Assembly (NCBI GenBank): GCA_016715985.1
Contig: JADJXD010000001.1
Span: 682,001-746,000 of the forward strand
From: Saprospiraceae bacterium
Lineage (GTDB): Bacteria > Bacteroidota > Bacteroidia > Chitinophagales > Saprospiraceae
Direction of reading: 5' to 3'
DNA length: 64,000 bases
Part shown: piece after piece, positions 1-8,863 of the stretch
How the letters are laid out: each line of letters starts with the position of its first letter
Position numbering within the stretch: position 1 is the stretch's first letter
The notes under the pieces: model-generated
The model's database searches: none
The model's input: only the letters and a program-made list of their open reading frames with translations
Told to the model about the DNA's origin: nothing
Program-made: the position numbers and the translations under genes

Positions 1-2443
1 ACTTGCCTTCTCAGATTTGGTAGTAGGTGTCGGAAATGACGCAGTAAATTTTCTGAATTCTGCCATAGGTTCAAAAATTGCAAGTTTTAAAACCATTATG
101 TGGGTTGCCACTGCGGGTATATTCATAGGAGCCTTGTCTTCTGCCGGTATGATGGAAATTGCCAGAGAAGGTATTTTCAATCCGGAATATTTCTCTTTAC
201 AAGATGTAATGATCATATTTTTGGCAGTAATGCTCAGCGATATTTTTCTCCTGGATGCGTTCAATACAATGGGAATGCCAACTTCTACTACCGTTTCCAT
301 TATTTTTGAATTATTGGGAGCATCTGTTATGGTGGCTGCTTATAAAATTCTGGTCGGTAATTATCCCATGAACTGGCTGTTCAATTTAAATGACCCCGAA
401 AATGGAGTAACAGGCCTGCTAAACTGGAGTAAAACCAACACTATAATATCCGGCATCTTCTTATCAATATTAATTGCTTTTGTTTTTGGTACTTTGGTGA
501 TGTATTTATCCAGACTACTCTTTAGTTTTAACTACAAAAATAAACTAAGATTCACAGGTGTTATTTGGGCTTCCTTTGCAATGTTGACTATGTGTTATTT
601 TATCGTTTTCAAAGGGTTAAAATCTACTTACTCTTTTGAAAAATTACATGCGACTGAACTTCAAGCTTATATAAAAGCTGTGAATCCAAATGCTTCAGAC
701 CTTCTACCGGATGGTGATATTGTTCGAATAACAGACTTAAAAGGACGGGTACTTGAATTTAAAAAAATACAAAAAAGTGAATCCGGCTCTGATGCTATTT
801 ATGAAGTATTTTTTGGCAATCTGAAAATAAAACAGGCCGCAGACTATTTTCAGAAAAACTTATATTTAAGTCTGTTTATTTTACTTGGATTCTGGTTGAT
901 ATTATTGTCAATATTGGAAAGAAGGGGTATTAATCCTTTAAAAGTGGTGGTATTCGGCGGAACTTTTAGTCTTGCCATGGCATTTGCCGGAAATGACCTA
1001 GTTAATTTTATCGGTGTGCCGTTGGCTGGATTACAATCCTATGATTTGTTTCAAACAGCCAATTCTGCTGTGGGAGGAACTTTGAATCCTGATAAATATA
1101 TGATGGTAGGATTAAAATTTCCGATCCAAATGCCCCACATCTACCTTTTGATTGCCGGTTTGGTTATGGTTCTTACCTTATGGTTTTCTAAAAAAGCAAG
1201 ATCCGTGACGGAGACGGAAGTCAAACTCGGATCACAGGAAGAAACAGAAGAAAACTTTAAATCGAATCTTTTATCCAGATTGATTGTACGCGGAAGTATA
1301 GCTATGTCGCTAAAGCTTGGTAATTTAATACCATTGTCTATTCAGAATCATGTAAACAAGAGGTTTACTTCAGAAAATAATGATTACAACCCTGATCCTC
1401 CTGCATTTGATCTGGTCAGAGCATCTGTCAATATGACGATGGCCGGCATGTTGATTGCAATTGGTACAAATTTAAAATTACCCTTATCGACTACTTATGT
1501 AACATTTATGGTTGCGATGGGAACATCTCTGGCGGACAGAGCCTGGGGAAGAGAGTCTGCATCCTACCGGATAGCTGGGGTAATCAATGTAATCGGCGGC
1601 TGGTTTATAACAGCATTTGTTGCTTTTGGAACTGCAGCAATCATAGCTGCACTATTATTGAATTTCAAATTGGCAGGATTAATCGTGATGGTTGTTGTAC
1701 TTATTTCATTTATTCTATATACGGGTTTCGTACACAGGATGAAACTCAAAAAACAAAAACAATCCAACGAAGCATTGCAATCCATTGACCTAACCACAGA
1801 CAGAGCACTTCAAAAAACTGCGATAAAACTTTCAGATAGTCTTTTGAGAATTTCACAGGCATATCACCTGGCTATTCATGGGCTTTTAGATGAAGACCTC
1901 ACTAAACTAAATGAAGCAAAAAAAGTAAATTCAGAATTAACAGGATTTTATTCTGACATAAAAAACAACTTGTATAAGGCTATAAAAAAATCAAAATTAA
2001 ATGAAAAACATACTGCGCAACTATACATTTTAAGTAATGACATGATGCAGGATATTTTACAATCTTTAAAATTTATTCTGGATGCCGCAGATAATCATGT
2101 AAAAAATGCGCACAAGCCATTGACAAACTCCCAAAAAGATAATATACTTCAAATAGAAAGTGAAGTATTGAATTATTTAGGGTTTGTTTCGGGATCTCTC
2201 CATTCACATGAATATGATGAACTGGGTAGTATAAAATCAAATAAAAGGACCATTTTTGACCATATTGAAACTTCCCTATCCTATCAGGTAGAAGGAATTT
2301 CAAAAAAAGAATACGGTTTCAAAAATACAGATATAGTATTGAGCATTTTGTTGGAAACTAAAGATCTGGTGGCTATTGCAGTAAGATTCTCAAAATTACT
2401 TCACCGGATTACGAAAGGCGAAAGTCCCCTTGGTAACAGATAA
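1..2443 (+). CDS. PiT-family inorganic phosphate transporter, 5'-truncated by window edge
   Basis: Inner-membrane phosphate permease of the PiT type, normally driven by a cation gradient. The frame is open to the first base and reads LAFSDLVVGVGNDAVNFLNS, so the true start lies upstream and the TTG at 17 is not a start. The GNDAVNFLNSAIGSK signature of the first PiT repeat is present, and the second repeat has FAGNDLVNFIGVPLAG near residue 325. About ten hydrophobic segments cover residues 1-580. The last 220 residues are soluble and helical, resembling the PhoU-like (DUF47) tail found on Bacteroidota PiT proteins. The final 264 bases of the gene are copied again beyond the IS at 4133-4396, but the gene itself is not interrupted. 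Family call is secure; exact substrate preference is inferred. Confidence 0.92.
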   Translation, partial: LAFSDLVVGVGNDAVNFLNSAIGSKIASFKTIMWVATAGIFIGALSSAGMMEIAREGIFNPEYFSLQDVMIIFLAVMLSDIFLLDAFNTMGMPTSTTVSIIFELLGASVMVAAYKILVGNYPMNWLFNLNDPENGVTGLLNWSKTNTIISGIFLSILIAFVFGTLVMYLSRLLFSFNYKNKLRFTGVIWASFAMLTMCYFIVFKGLKSTYSFEKLHATELQAYIKAVNPNASDLLPDGDIVRITDLKGRVLEFKKIQKSESGSDAIYEVFFGNLKIKQAADYFQKNLYLSLFILLGFWLILLSILERRGINPLKVVVFGGTFSLAMAFAGNDLVNFIGVPLAGLQSYDLFQTANSAVGGTLNPDKYMMVGLKFPIQMPHIYLLIAGLVMVLTLWFSKKARSVTETEVKLGSQEETEENFKSNLLSRLIVRGSIAMSLKLGNLIPLSIQNHVNKRFTSENNDYNPDPPAFDLVRASVNMTMAGMLIAIGTNLKLPLSTTYVTFMVAMGTSLADRAWGRESASYRIAGVINVIGGWFITAFVAFGTAAIIAALLLNFKLAGLIVMVVVLISFILYTGFVHRMKLKKQKQSNEALQSIDLTTDRALQKTAIKLSDSLLRISQAYHLAIHGLLDEDLTKLNEAKKVNSELTGFYSDIKNNLYKAIKKSKLNEKHTAQLYILSNDMMQDILQSLKFILDAADNHVKNAHKPLTNSQKDNILQIESEVLNYLGFVSGSLHSHEYDELGSIKSNKRTIFDHIETSLSYQVEGISKKEYGFKNTDIVLSILLETKDLVAIAVRFSKLLHRITKGESPLGNR

Positions 2444-2529
2444 TTTTGTAAATTAATTCACAAGACTATATAATTCTTGTAAGCTTGATCTCATAAGGAG
2501 GCAATTTAAAAGTCATGAATGATATATTT
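2180..2529. repeat. 350-bp direct repeat, left copy (target duplication of IS copy 1)
   Basis: This segment is repeated at 4133-4482 with a single difference, T at 2367 versus C at 4320. It holds the last 264 bases of the phosphate transporter gene, the spacer after it and the last few codons of the AlkD-like gene on the other strand. It directly abuts the left end of the IS at 2530. Confidence 0.93.
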
Positions 2530-4132
2530 CCTGACTTGTCCCATTTAGTGCGGTGGGAATAATTTGGCGATTAGCCTGGTCATTTTTGGAGTCTGCTCAG
2601 CCTTAACGATGACGGTTTTATTGGTTATATGATTTAGGATTTGTCCATCAACTATTCTTTTTGATTCGTCCAGGAACTTTCTTATCGACACACCTGTCTT
2701 TAGTTCGATGTGTTTGGAGATCACTAAAGCCATAAAACATATCAGAATGTGCAGCTTTATAGGCTGTTCCTTAAAATGGAATATTGGTCCGGTTTGCAAG
2801 TCACTTTTGGTTACTCGAAAAGCCTGTTCTATTCTGTACAGCTCGTGATAACGCTCAATGATGGTTTCATTGCCCACTTTTGTTTCTTCTAAATTGGTAT
2901 AGTAGCCTTTGATCCCAAGCAGCTTCTTTGTTTTTTCGATTAGGTCTTCGTTAAGTTCCATTTTCTGGTCATTGGTCTTGGTAAATTTTTGTTTTCTTCT
3001 CTTTGATGGTAATTCAATTACCTGTTTTGCTTTCTCTATTTGTTTGTTCATCTCATATAAATCTTTGCGGTATCGCACAGAAGAATAACTACAAATCAAA
3101 CAACCTAATTCCGTCTTAATTCTGATACTTTTACCATCTTGCCTGACGATTTGTTGGTCTATAGTTTCGAGCAGCTTTACTGAAAGGTTGCCCAATCGTG
3201 CTCCTACAATATAGTTGATATTGTTTTGGATTAAGTGTGCAATATTTTCTGAACTAATCATTGCCGCATCTGCCACTACCGTAAATGATTCCACATTATT
3301 TCTTTTGATAAAATCTTTGATGACAGGAACAATCGTATGTCCTTCAAACGTGTTGCCACTGAAGATTTCATAAGCAATCGGAAAACCTTCCTGGGTAACC
3401 ATCAGCGCTATTAATATTTGTGGTTGCTGCGATTTATTGTCTTTAGAAAAGCCGTTCTTTCGTAATTCGTCTTCTGCAAAGGTCTCAAAGTAAAGTGTTG
3501 TCACATCGTAAAAAACAATATCATAATTGAACGAATAATGCTCCTTTGCAAAATCTACTACTTTCGTCTCTACCTTTTCTTTTAAGTCAATACATTGTGG
3601 AGCAATCTTGTAATAACTCTTACGACTATGTTTTATGCCAAAAAAATGTTCCATCAATTCTAAGGAACGAAGTTTAGATGCTGGTTCAAATATCCTCATT
3701 GTTACCAAATCATTCAATAATGCCGGCAACCCAACAAACCCCAATTTATCCTGTATAGTATTTATCTGTTGGTAGAAAAAATGGTATTGCACCCCGATAA
3801 ATGTACAATGATTGAGATGAAGTAGTTTGTTTGGGCTTTCATCGGGAAAAACAGATAACTGCTTTGAAGCGTCTTTGATCCATTCATTAGCTATAGTCAT
3901 AAGTTCATCTAGTTCGATTTCGTTATGAGCCGAGCCAATATGGTGTAAAATGATTCGCCTGTTGTTTTGATACCGTACTATTTGAACCGCTTTGGCATTT
4001 GATGCGGTTTTGACTATCCTGATTTTCACTCCAAAACACTCATTTAGTGCGGTAAAATTAAGAAAATAAAACGTGATAATGCTGATAATCAATATTTTAT
4101 AAACGCACTAAATTCGATGGGTACAAGTCAGG
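2530..4132 (-). mobile_element. IS1634-type insertion sequence, copy 1 (1603 bp)
   Basis: The element is bounded by imperfect inverted repeats. The left end starts CCTGACTTGTCCCAT and the right end, read inward, starts CCTGACTTGTACCCATCG; both continue into TTTAGTGCG. One transposase gene on the minus strand fills it. The motif CATTTAGTGCGGT at the left end (2542-2554) occurs again near the right end at 4041-4053, a possible subterminal binding site. The boundaries are fixed by the 350-bp direct repeat on each side and by comparison with the nearly identical second copy at 38331-39934. Confidence 0.93.
2545..4029 (-). CDS. IS1634-family transposase, intact copy
   Basis: DDE transposase of the IS4 superfamily, closest to the IS1634 family as I recognise it. 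Candidate catalytic residues are D in YDVTTLYFE, D in VVADAAMIS and E in YRIEQAFRVTK, the last with six residues between E and K. An all-helical C-terminal tail of about 90 residues follows. The frame could extend to a TTG at 4092, but residues from there are hydrophobic and unlike the family, and the recognisable protein begins VKIRIVKTASNAK. I therefore choose the GTG at 4029, giving 494 residues. The gene differs from the second copy by one missing G in a short run near its 3' end, which keeps this copy in frame. Confidence 0.9.
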   Translation of the reverse strand: MKIRIVKTASNAKAVQIVRYQNNRRIILHHIGSAHNEIELDELMTIANEWIKDASKQLSVFPDESPNKLLHLNHCTFIGVQYHFFYQQINTIQDKLGFVGLPALLNDLVTMRIFEPASKLRSLELMEHFFGIKHSRKSYYKIAPQCIDLKEKVETKVVDFAKEHYSFNYDIVFYDVTTLYFETFAEDELRKNGFSKDNKSQQPQILIALMVTQEGFPIAYEIFSGNTFEGHTIVPVIKDFIKRNNVESFTVVADAAMISSENIAHLIQNNINYIVGARLGNLSVKLLETIDQQIVRQDGKSIRIKTELGCLICSYSSVRYRKDLYEMNKQIEKAKQVIELPSKRRKQKFTKTNDQKMELNEDLIEKTKKLLGIKGYYTNLEETKVGNETIIERYHELYRIEQAFRVTKSDLQTGPIFHFKEQPIKLHILICFMALVISKHIELKTGVSIRKFLDESKRIVDGQILNHITNKTVIVKAEQTPKMTRLIAKLFPPH

Positions 4133-4482
4133 GGGTTTGTTTCGGGATCTCTCCATTCACATGAATATGATGAACTGGGTAGTATAAAATCAAATAAAAG
4201 GACCATTTTTGACCATATTGAAACTTCCCTATCCTATCAGGTAGAAGGAATTTCAAAAAAAGAATACGGTTTCAAAAATACAGATATAGTATTGAGCATT
4301 TTGTTGGAAACTAAAGATCCGGTGGCTATTGCAGTAAGATTCTCAAAATTACTTCACCGGATTACGAAAGGCGAAAGTCCCCTTGGTAACAGATAATTTT
4401 GTAAATTAATTCACAAGACTATATAATTCTTGTAAGCTTGATCTCATAAGGAGGCAATTTAAAAGTCATGAATGATATATTT
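4133..4482. repeat. 350-bp direct repeat, right copy
   Basis: Second copy of 2180-2529, beginning immediately after the right end of the IS. It contains a promoterless tail of the phosphate transporter gene (4133-4396) and the authentic 3' end of the AlkD-like gene. The repeat ends at 4482, where the sequence departs from the left copy, which there runs into the IS. Confidence 0.93.
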
Positions 4483-5154
4483 TAATGCTTCTCTCTTTGT
4501 CAAGCCCGAAAGCCGGGGATTCGCATTTACAAATTGCAGGACGCTTTCAGGATTGTACTTACTATATTGCCTTAAAGCCCAACCGGAAGCTTTCCTAATA
4601 AAGAACTCCTTTGAATCTTCCAATTCCAATATATTGCTGTACAATAATTCTGAATCTGTGTTTTTTCCGTATTTCAGCTGAAAGATGATTGATGTCCGTT
4701 GTAGCCACAAGTTACCGGATGACATCCATTTTCCGGAATAATATTTTTGAGAATCCGGGTACTTTTTTAAAATATTTCCTATACAGGATGAAGCCAATAA
4801 ATCGACTGTATCCCACCAGGAATCGGATATTAGTAGTTTCTCGAGGCTTGGAATATCATCAATATCTAAAGTGGACGATCTAAGAACAAGAATTTCCATT
4901 GCGATATAATGAAATTCTCTTTGTGGTTGATTCCACAATTTAAAAACCAAATTCCACATTTGTTTTGAATCGGTTTCTTTTAGCTCCTTTTTTAGTTCAT
5001 AGACAAATTTTTTTCTGGCAGGTGACTTGATACCAAAAAAGATAAATAAGTCTTTCATGTATGCCGACATGGCTGCTGCATCCTTAGGATTGGCATTTGA
5101 ATTGCACCAGTCTGAAATGACAGAAAACAAATCACTTTTTTCGGTATTGTTCAT
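4459..5154 (-). CDS. AlkD-like DNA alkylation repair protein
   Basis: 231-residue helical-repeat protein of the AlkD DNA glycosylase family, which removes alkylated purines. Recognisable blocks are WWDTVDLLAS (W and D equivalent to the DNA-binding and catalytic residues of AlkD), NLWLQRTSIIFQLKYG with the conserved R, and FFIRKASGWALRQYSKY near the C-terminus. Length matches the family. The IS at 2530-4132 inserted into the last codons of this gene, but the long target duplication leaves the right-hand copy complete through the TAA. Its 5' end is about 40 bp from the UbiA-like gene, with the same orientation. Confidence 0.88.
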   Translation of the reverse strand: MNNTEKSDLFSVISDWCNSNANPKDAAAMSAYMKDLFIFFGIKSPARKKFVYELKKELKETDSKQMWNLVFKLWNQPQREFHYIAMEILVLRSSTLDIDDIPSLEKLLISDSWWDTVDLLASSCIGNILKKYPDSQKYYSGKWMSSGNLWLQRTSIIFQLKYGKNTDSELLYSNILELEDSKEFFIRKASGWALRQYSKYNPESVLQFVNANPRLSGLTKREALKYIIHDF

Positions 5155-5193
5155 CCCTTTATTGATATGTACTTCAAAATGATTCCAATGAAA

Positions 5194-6057
5194 TTAAATA
5201 AAAATATCGAGAATAAAGAAAGCCCCAAATATAACGCTCCCTATACCATTGACTGTAAAAAAAGCAAGATTGACCCGTGACAAGTCATTGGGCTTAACCA
5301 ATTGATGCTGATAAATCAGGAGTAACACAAATAAGACGGTACCGCACCATTGCAACCACTGCATTTCAGGTAACAACAATCCAGTATTAAACACAGCAAG
5401 AACTATAAACAAAACAGTCAGTAAATGGAACATCCTGGAAATAAACAATGCCCGATTTCTGCCAAAAACAGCAGGTATTGAATAAAGTTGGTTGTCCTTA
5501 TCAAACTGATCATCCTGTAAAGAATATATGATATCAAAGCCTGCAACCCAAGTAAATACAGCAAGACCAAATAACACAGGTAAATAATGAAACTCGCCCG
5601 TAACAGCCAAATATGCCCCAACTGGGGCCAAAGCAAGTCCGATTCCTAATATTAAGTGACACAGTGCTGTAAATCTTTTGGTGTAAGAATATCCTAATAT
5701 TATTAATAGCGCTACCGGACTCAAAAAGAAACAAATTTTATTGATAAAGAAAGTGACCCCAACAAATGCAAGGCTGTTGAGGATGACGAATAATAAGACT
5801 CTATTGGCAGATAATATTCCGGAAGGAATTTCTCTGACTGAAGTACGTGGGTTGTCTTTATCAATATCCCGATCCATCCACCTGTTGAATGCCATTGCAG
5901 CACTTCTGGCAAATACCATGCAAAGTATTACTTTTATTAACAGGATAACATCAAAATTCACCCCAACGTGTGCAATTCCCAAAAAATAACCTATTAATGC
6001 AAAAGGTAATGCAAAAACGGTGTGGCTGAATTTAACCAGGCTTAGATAATGTTTCAT
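5194..6057 (-). CDS. UbiA-family prenyltransferase (4-hydroxybenzoate polyprenyltransferase-like)
   Basis: 287-residue integral membrane prenyltransferase with about eight hydrophobic segments. Both Asp-rich Mg-diphosphate motifs are present: NRWMDRDIDKDNPRT near residue 57 and DIIYSLQDDQFDKDN near residue 175. Proteins of this branch attach polyprenyl chains to aromatic acids in quinone synthesis; in bacteria using the futalosine pathway the orthologue is MqnP. A MenI-like thioesterase (37415) instead hints at the classical menaquinone pathway, so the substrate is unresolved. It lies downstream of the DUF1573 gene, separated from it by a terminator. Confidence 0.85.
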   Translation of the reverse strand: MKHYLSLVKFSHTVFALPFALIGYFLGIAHVGVNFDVILLIKVILCMVFARSAAMAFNRWMDRDIDKDNPRTSVREIPSGILSANRVLLFVILNSLAFVGVTFFINKICFFLSPVALLIILGYSYTKRFTALCHLILGIGLALAPVGAYLAVTGEFHYLPVLFGLAVFTWVAGFDIIYSLQDDQFDKDNQLYSIPAVFGRNRALFISRMFHLLTVLFIVLAVFNTGLLLPEMQWLQWCGTVLFVLLLIYQHQLVKPNDLSRVNLAFFTVNGIGSVIFGAFFILDIFI

Positions 6058-6081
6058 TAAACTAAATAATTATCAATAAAA

Positions 6082-6109
6082 AAGGCTGAACCAATAAAGG
6101 AACAGCCTT
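6082..6109 (-). terminator. Rho-independent terminator after the DUF1573 gene
   Basis: Inverted repeat AAGGCTG / CAGCCTT (6082-6088 and 6103-6109), followed on the minus strand by a run of six T. It lies 30 bp beyond the stop of the DUF1573 lipoprotein gene. Confidence 0.75.
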
Positions 6110-6139
6110 GCAAAAATATCATTTAACAGAAAATGCTAA

Positions 6140-6688
6140 TTATTGAGCTTCTTCTTTTTTGTCAATTTTACCTTTGATAGTCAAATAAGTGTCAACAGGG
6201 TCGGTATTTGCTGTAATGGTAACTCTTTTTGAGTCATCTTTACCACCTACTGCACCTTTTCCTTTAGAATCAAAAACAACTTTGATTTCGCCTGTTTTGC
6301 CTGGTGCAATTGGCTCTTTTGGCCACTCAGGAACAGTACAACCGCAAGAACCTTTTGCATTGTTGATAATTAATGGTTCTTTACCTGTATTTGTAAATTT
6401 GAAAATGTGTGTTACTGACTCTCCATCCATAACTTTACCCCAGTCGTAAGTATCGTTATCAAATTTGATGGCTGTCAATGGACCTGTTGGTACATAAGGT
6501 TGTTCTGCTGTAGCAGGTGTACCATCAGCATTCAATGTCATAGTCTGGGCGTCAGCCGGTGTAGCTGCACCGGTCGTTAATGCTGCATTTGGATCTTCTG
6601 TAGTAGCAGCAGCTTCTTTTTCTTTACATGAAGTAAAAGCCAGTGCAATTCCAAAACCGGCTATCAAAAGGAAATTAAACTTTTTCAT
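6140..6688 (-). CDS. DUF1573 lipoprotein
   Basis: 182-residue envelope protein. A lipoprotein signal is clear: MKKFNFLLIAGFGIAL then the lipobox FTSC with the cysteine at residue 20. A low-complexity Ala/Thr linker (about 25-65) leads into one DUF1573 domain (about 72-175) with the typical DWGKV, HIFKFTNTG, GSCGCTVPEWP and IAPGKTGEI blocks. This fold resembles an immunoglobulin-like (ASPM/Hydin type) domain; its cellular role is unknown. It is a single-gene unit with its own promoter and terminator. Confidence 0.88.
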   Translation of the reverse strand: MKKFNFLLIAGFGIALAFTSCKEKEAAATTEDPNAALTTGAATPADAQTMTLNADGTPATAEQPYVPTGPLTAIKFDNDTYDWGKVMDGESVTHIFKFTNTGKEPLIINNAKGSCGCTVPEWPKEPIAPGKTGEIKVVFDSKGKGAVGGKDDSKRVTITANTDPVDTYLTIKGKIDKKEEAQ

Positions 6689-6726
6689 TATTATTGATTG
6701 TTTTTAAAATGAATAAAAAGGTAATG

Positions 6727-6756
6727 CAAAATTAATGTTTTGGACTCGTAAAACAA
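6727..6756 (-). promoter_or_regulatory. Bacteroidota-type promoter for the DUF1573 gene
   Basis: On the minus strand, TTG (6756-6754), a 19-bp spacer and TAATTTTG (6734-6727), matching the TTTG/TAnnTTTG consensus. The start codon lies 39 bp downstream. Confidence 0.55.
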
Positions 6757-6925
6757 GTGCCGGATTGATTTAGACCTACCGATTAACAAGTATTTAACTT
6801 TTACCAATAAGGATTAACACTGACAAGGTGAAATTCGAAATTCAACGGCGGATATATAACATTATCCATACAATAACTGGCGATTTTACTTATTATAAAA
6901 TTCCGAAGTTCTATTTACGATATTC

Positions 6926-8551
6926 TTACTTTCCGGATTCAAGCCAAAGGTCAAATTCTTGTCTGTTCAAAACGTTTAAACATTGATTTTTTGTTAACCC
7001 ACCCTTTCTTGCAGCATTTACACCATATCTGATGTAGTGTATTGATTCCATGGAATGCGCATCAGGATTAACAGCGATCATTACATTTTTTTCCTGAACA
7101 TATCCTATCCATCTCCAGTCCAGATCTAATCGTTGTGGATTTGCATTTAACTCTATTACTACATTATTAGCTGCACATGCGTCGATAACTTTTTTGAAAT
7201 CCAATGGATAACCTTCCCTTGCTAATAAAAGTCTCCCTGTAGGATGTCCCAAAATTCTTGTGTATTTATTTTCTACAGCTTTTATTATCCTTGCGGTAGC
7301 TTTGTCCTTATCCATATTGAGATTAGAGTGAATGGAAGCAACCACCAAATCAAACTGTGCCAATATATCGTCAGAATAATCCAAAGAACCATCTGATAAA
7401 ATATCGCTCTCAATTCCTTTGTAAATTTTGAAATTATCAAATTGTCCATTCAGATCGTCAATCTCTCTGAATTGCATAAAAACCCGTTCTTCGTTCAGAC
7501 CATTGGCATAAAAAGCAGACTTGGAATGATCTGAAATGACAAAATATTCATATCCGTACTGATAAACATAATCGGCCATTGACTTTAGAGAATGTAACCC
7601 ATCGCTGTAAGTAGAGTGATTGTGAACTATTCCTCTGATGTCCTCCATTTCGAGTAAATTTGACATACTATCCATTCTCGCTAGCAATACAGTGCTTGAT
7701 AATTCTCTGAATTCGGGCACAACAAAGTTCATATTATTTTCAGCAAAAATTTCTTCTTCACTGTGATACGAATCATTTTTAAAAGCTAATTCTTTCAGAA
7801 ATTCATCTGATGCAGACGAACGAAACAATTCAGCGAAATAATTTTTTTTGTCACAAAACTTTATAAAAACAGGATATCCCAGATAAGTTGTTTCATTATT
7901 TTCGTCTGTTGTGAGTAATCCGGTTTGATTGATTTGTTCAAGCGTTGCAGTAGTGATTAATTCTATTCCTTTTACCTCCGGCATCTTCCTTCTGATCCCT
8001 CCTGTCAAAGATGTCAACTCTTGAGATAAACTTATTCTCAGCGCTTCTTCTAATTTGATTGCGGTATTTTCTAAGTGAGCAAACAAAAATTTGCCCTGAG
8101 AATCCATGAAATATTCAATTTTCCCTTTTATGTCATCCTGTGATTTAAGACCGAATCCTTTGACTTCCAGAAGTCGATTTTCATTGCAGGCGTAAAGAAG
8201 TTCACCAACGGATTCTATTCCCAATTCTTTCCAGATTTGTTTTACTTTTTTGGGACCTATACCTCGTATATTCAACATCTGCTGTACTCCTACGGGTGTC
8301 ATATCCAGATACTTATTCAATGTCTGCATTTCTCCGGTTTCAAGTAACTCAGCAATTTTATCAGCAATAGCGCTTCCTACGCCCGGAATTTCAGAAATGA
8401 CTTTTTTACTGAGTTTTGAAAGATCACCTTCCAGTTTTCTAAGACTCAGATAAGCATTGGCATAAGATCTGATTTTAAAGGGGTTTTCATCGTGGAGCTC
8501 CATTAATTTGGCAAGCATATCAAATCTTGAAGCAATTAATTTATTATTCAT
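6926..8551 (-). CDS. PolX-like protein: HhH repeats, degenerate polymerase core, intact PHP domain
   Basis: 541 residues with the layout of bacterial family X DNA polymerases. Residues 1-70 form the N-terminal helical domain, and HhH motifs lie at about 52-58 (IPGVGSA) and 95-100 (RGIGPKK). The nucleotidyltransferase core is at about 170-290 and the PHP phosphoesterase domain at about 305-541. PHP metal ligands look complete (VHNHSTYSDG, VISDHS, YKGIESDI, ASIHSN, ILGHPTGR, VNPDAHS). In contrast, the polymerase loop that should read G-S-x-R-R and G-D-I-D is GGIRRKMPEVKGIEL, so both catalytic aspartates are replaced (G and E). It probably acts as a nuclease or structural repair factor rather than a polymerase; that is inference. 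Confidence 0.85.
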   Translation of the reverse strand: MNNKLIASRFDMLAKLMELHDENPFKIRSYANAYLSLRKLEGDLSKLSKKVISEIPGVGSAIADKIAELLETGEMQTLNKYLDMTPVGVQQMLNIRGIGPKKVKQIWKELGIESVGELLYACNENRLLEVKGFGLKSQDDIKGKIEYFMDSQGKFLFAHLENTAIKLEEALRISLSQELTSLTGGIRRKMPEVKGIELITTATLEQINQTGLLTTDENNETTYLGYPVFIKFCDKKNYFAELFRSSASDEFLKELAFKNDSYHSEEEIFAENNMNFVVPEFRELSSTVLLARMDSMSNLLEMEDIRGIVHNHSTYSDGLHSLKSMADYVYQYGYEYFVISDHSKSAFYANGLNEERVFMQFREIDDLNGQFDNFKIYKGIESDILSDGSLDYSDDILAQFDLVVASIHSNLNMDKDKATARIIKAVENKYTRILGHPTGRLLLAREGYPLDFKKVIDACAANNVVIELNANPQRLDLDWRWIGYVQEKNVMIAVNPDAHSMESIHYIRYGVNAARKGGLTKNQCLNVLNRQEFDLWLESGK

Positions 8552-8670
8552 AAAACACTTAACAATTAAAATTTAAAGGAATAATTTATTAAAATAGAAA
8601 AACAATAGTACGCAATGTACTATCGGGCTTTAACAATAAAAGGCTAAATTATTCTACAAATATTAGAGAT

Positions 8671-8701
8671 TTTGCAAATATATAAAAAAAACATACCTTT
8701 G
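8671..8701 (+). promoter_or_regulatory. Probable promoter for ubiE-porT
   Basis: TTTG (8671-8674), 19-bp spacer, TACCTTTG (8694-8701), an exact TTTG/TAnnTTTG match. It lies in the 312-bp gap between the divergent PolX-like and ubiE genes and would give a leader of about 155 nt. I see nothing else in that gap. Confidence 0.5.
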
Positions 8702-8863
8702 ACTCACAAATTATGGTAAAAAGAATAATATTGTCTGAATTTGATTTCCGGTAATTCAAGCTGGCAAAATAACATGACTTTTTTTTAGCCAAAGTCTTTT
8801 ATTCTGAACAATTCGGCTTCCTAAAGATTATGTAGTATATAATTTTCGAAAAATCTTTTTTTA

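Noticed and set aside
4133..4396. Second, partial phosphate transporter gene
   Set aside because: It is only the target-duplicated 3' end without start or promoter; recorded as part of the repeat instead.
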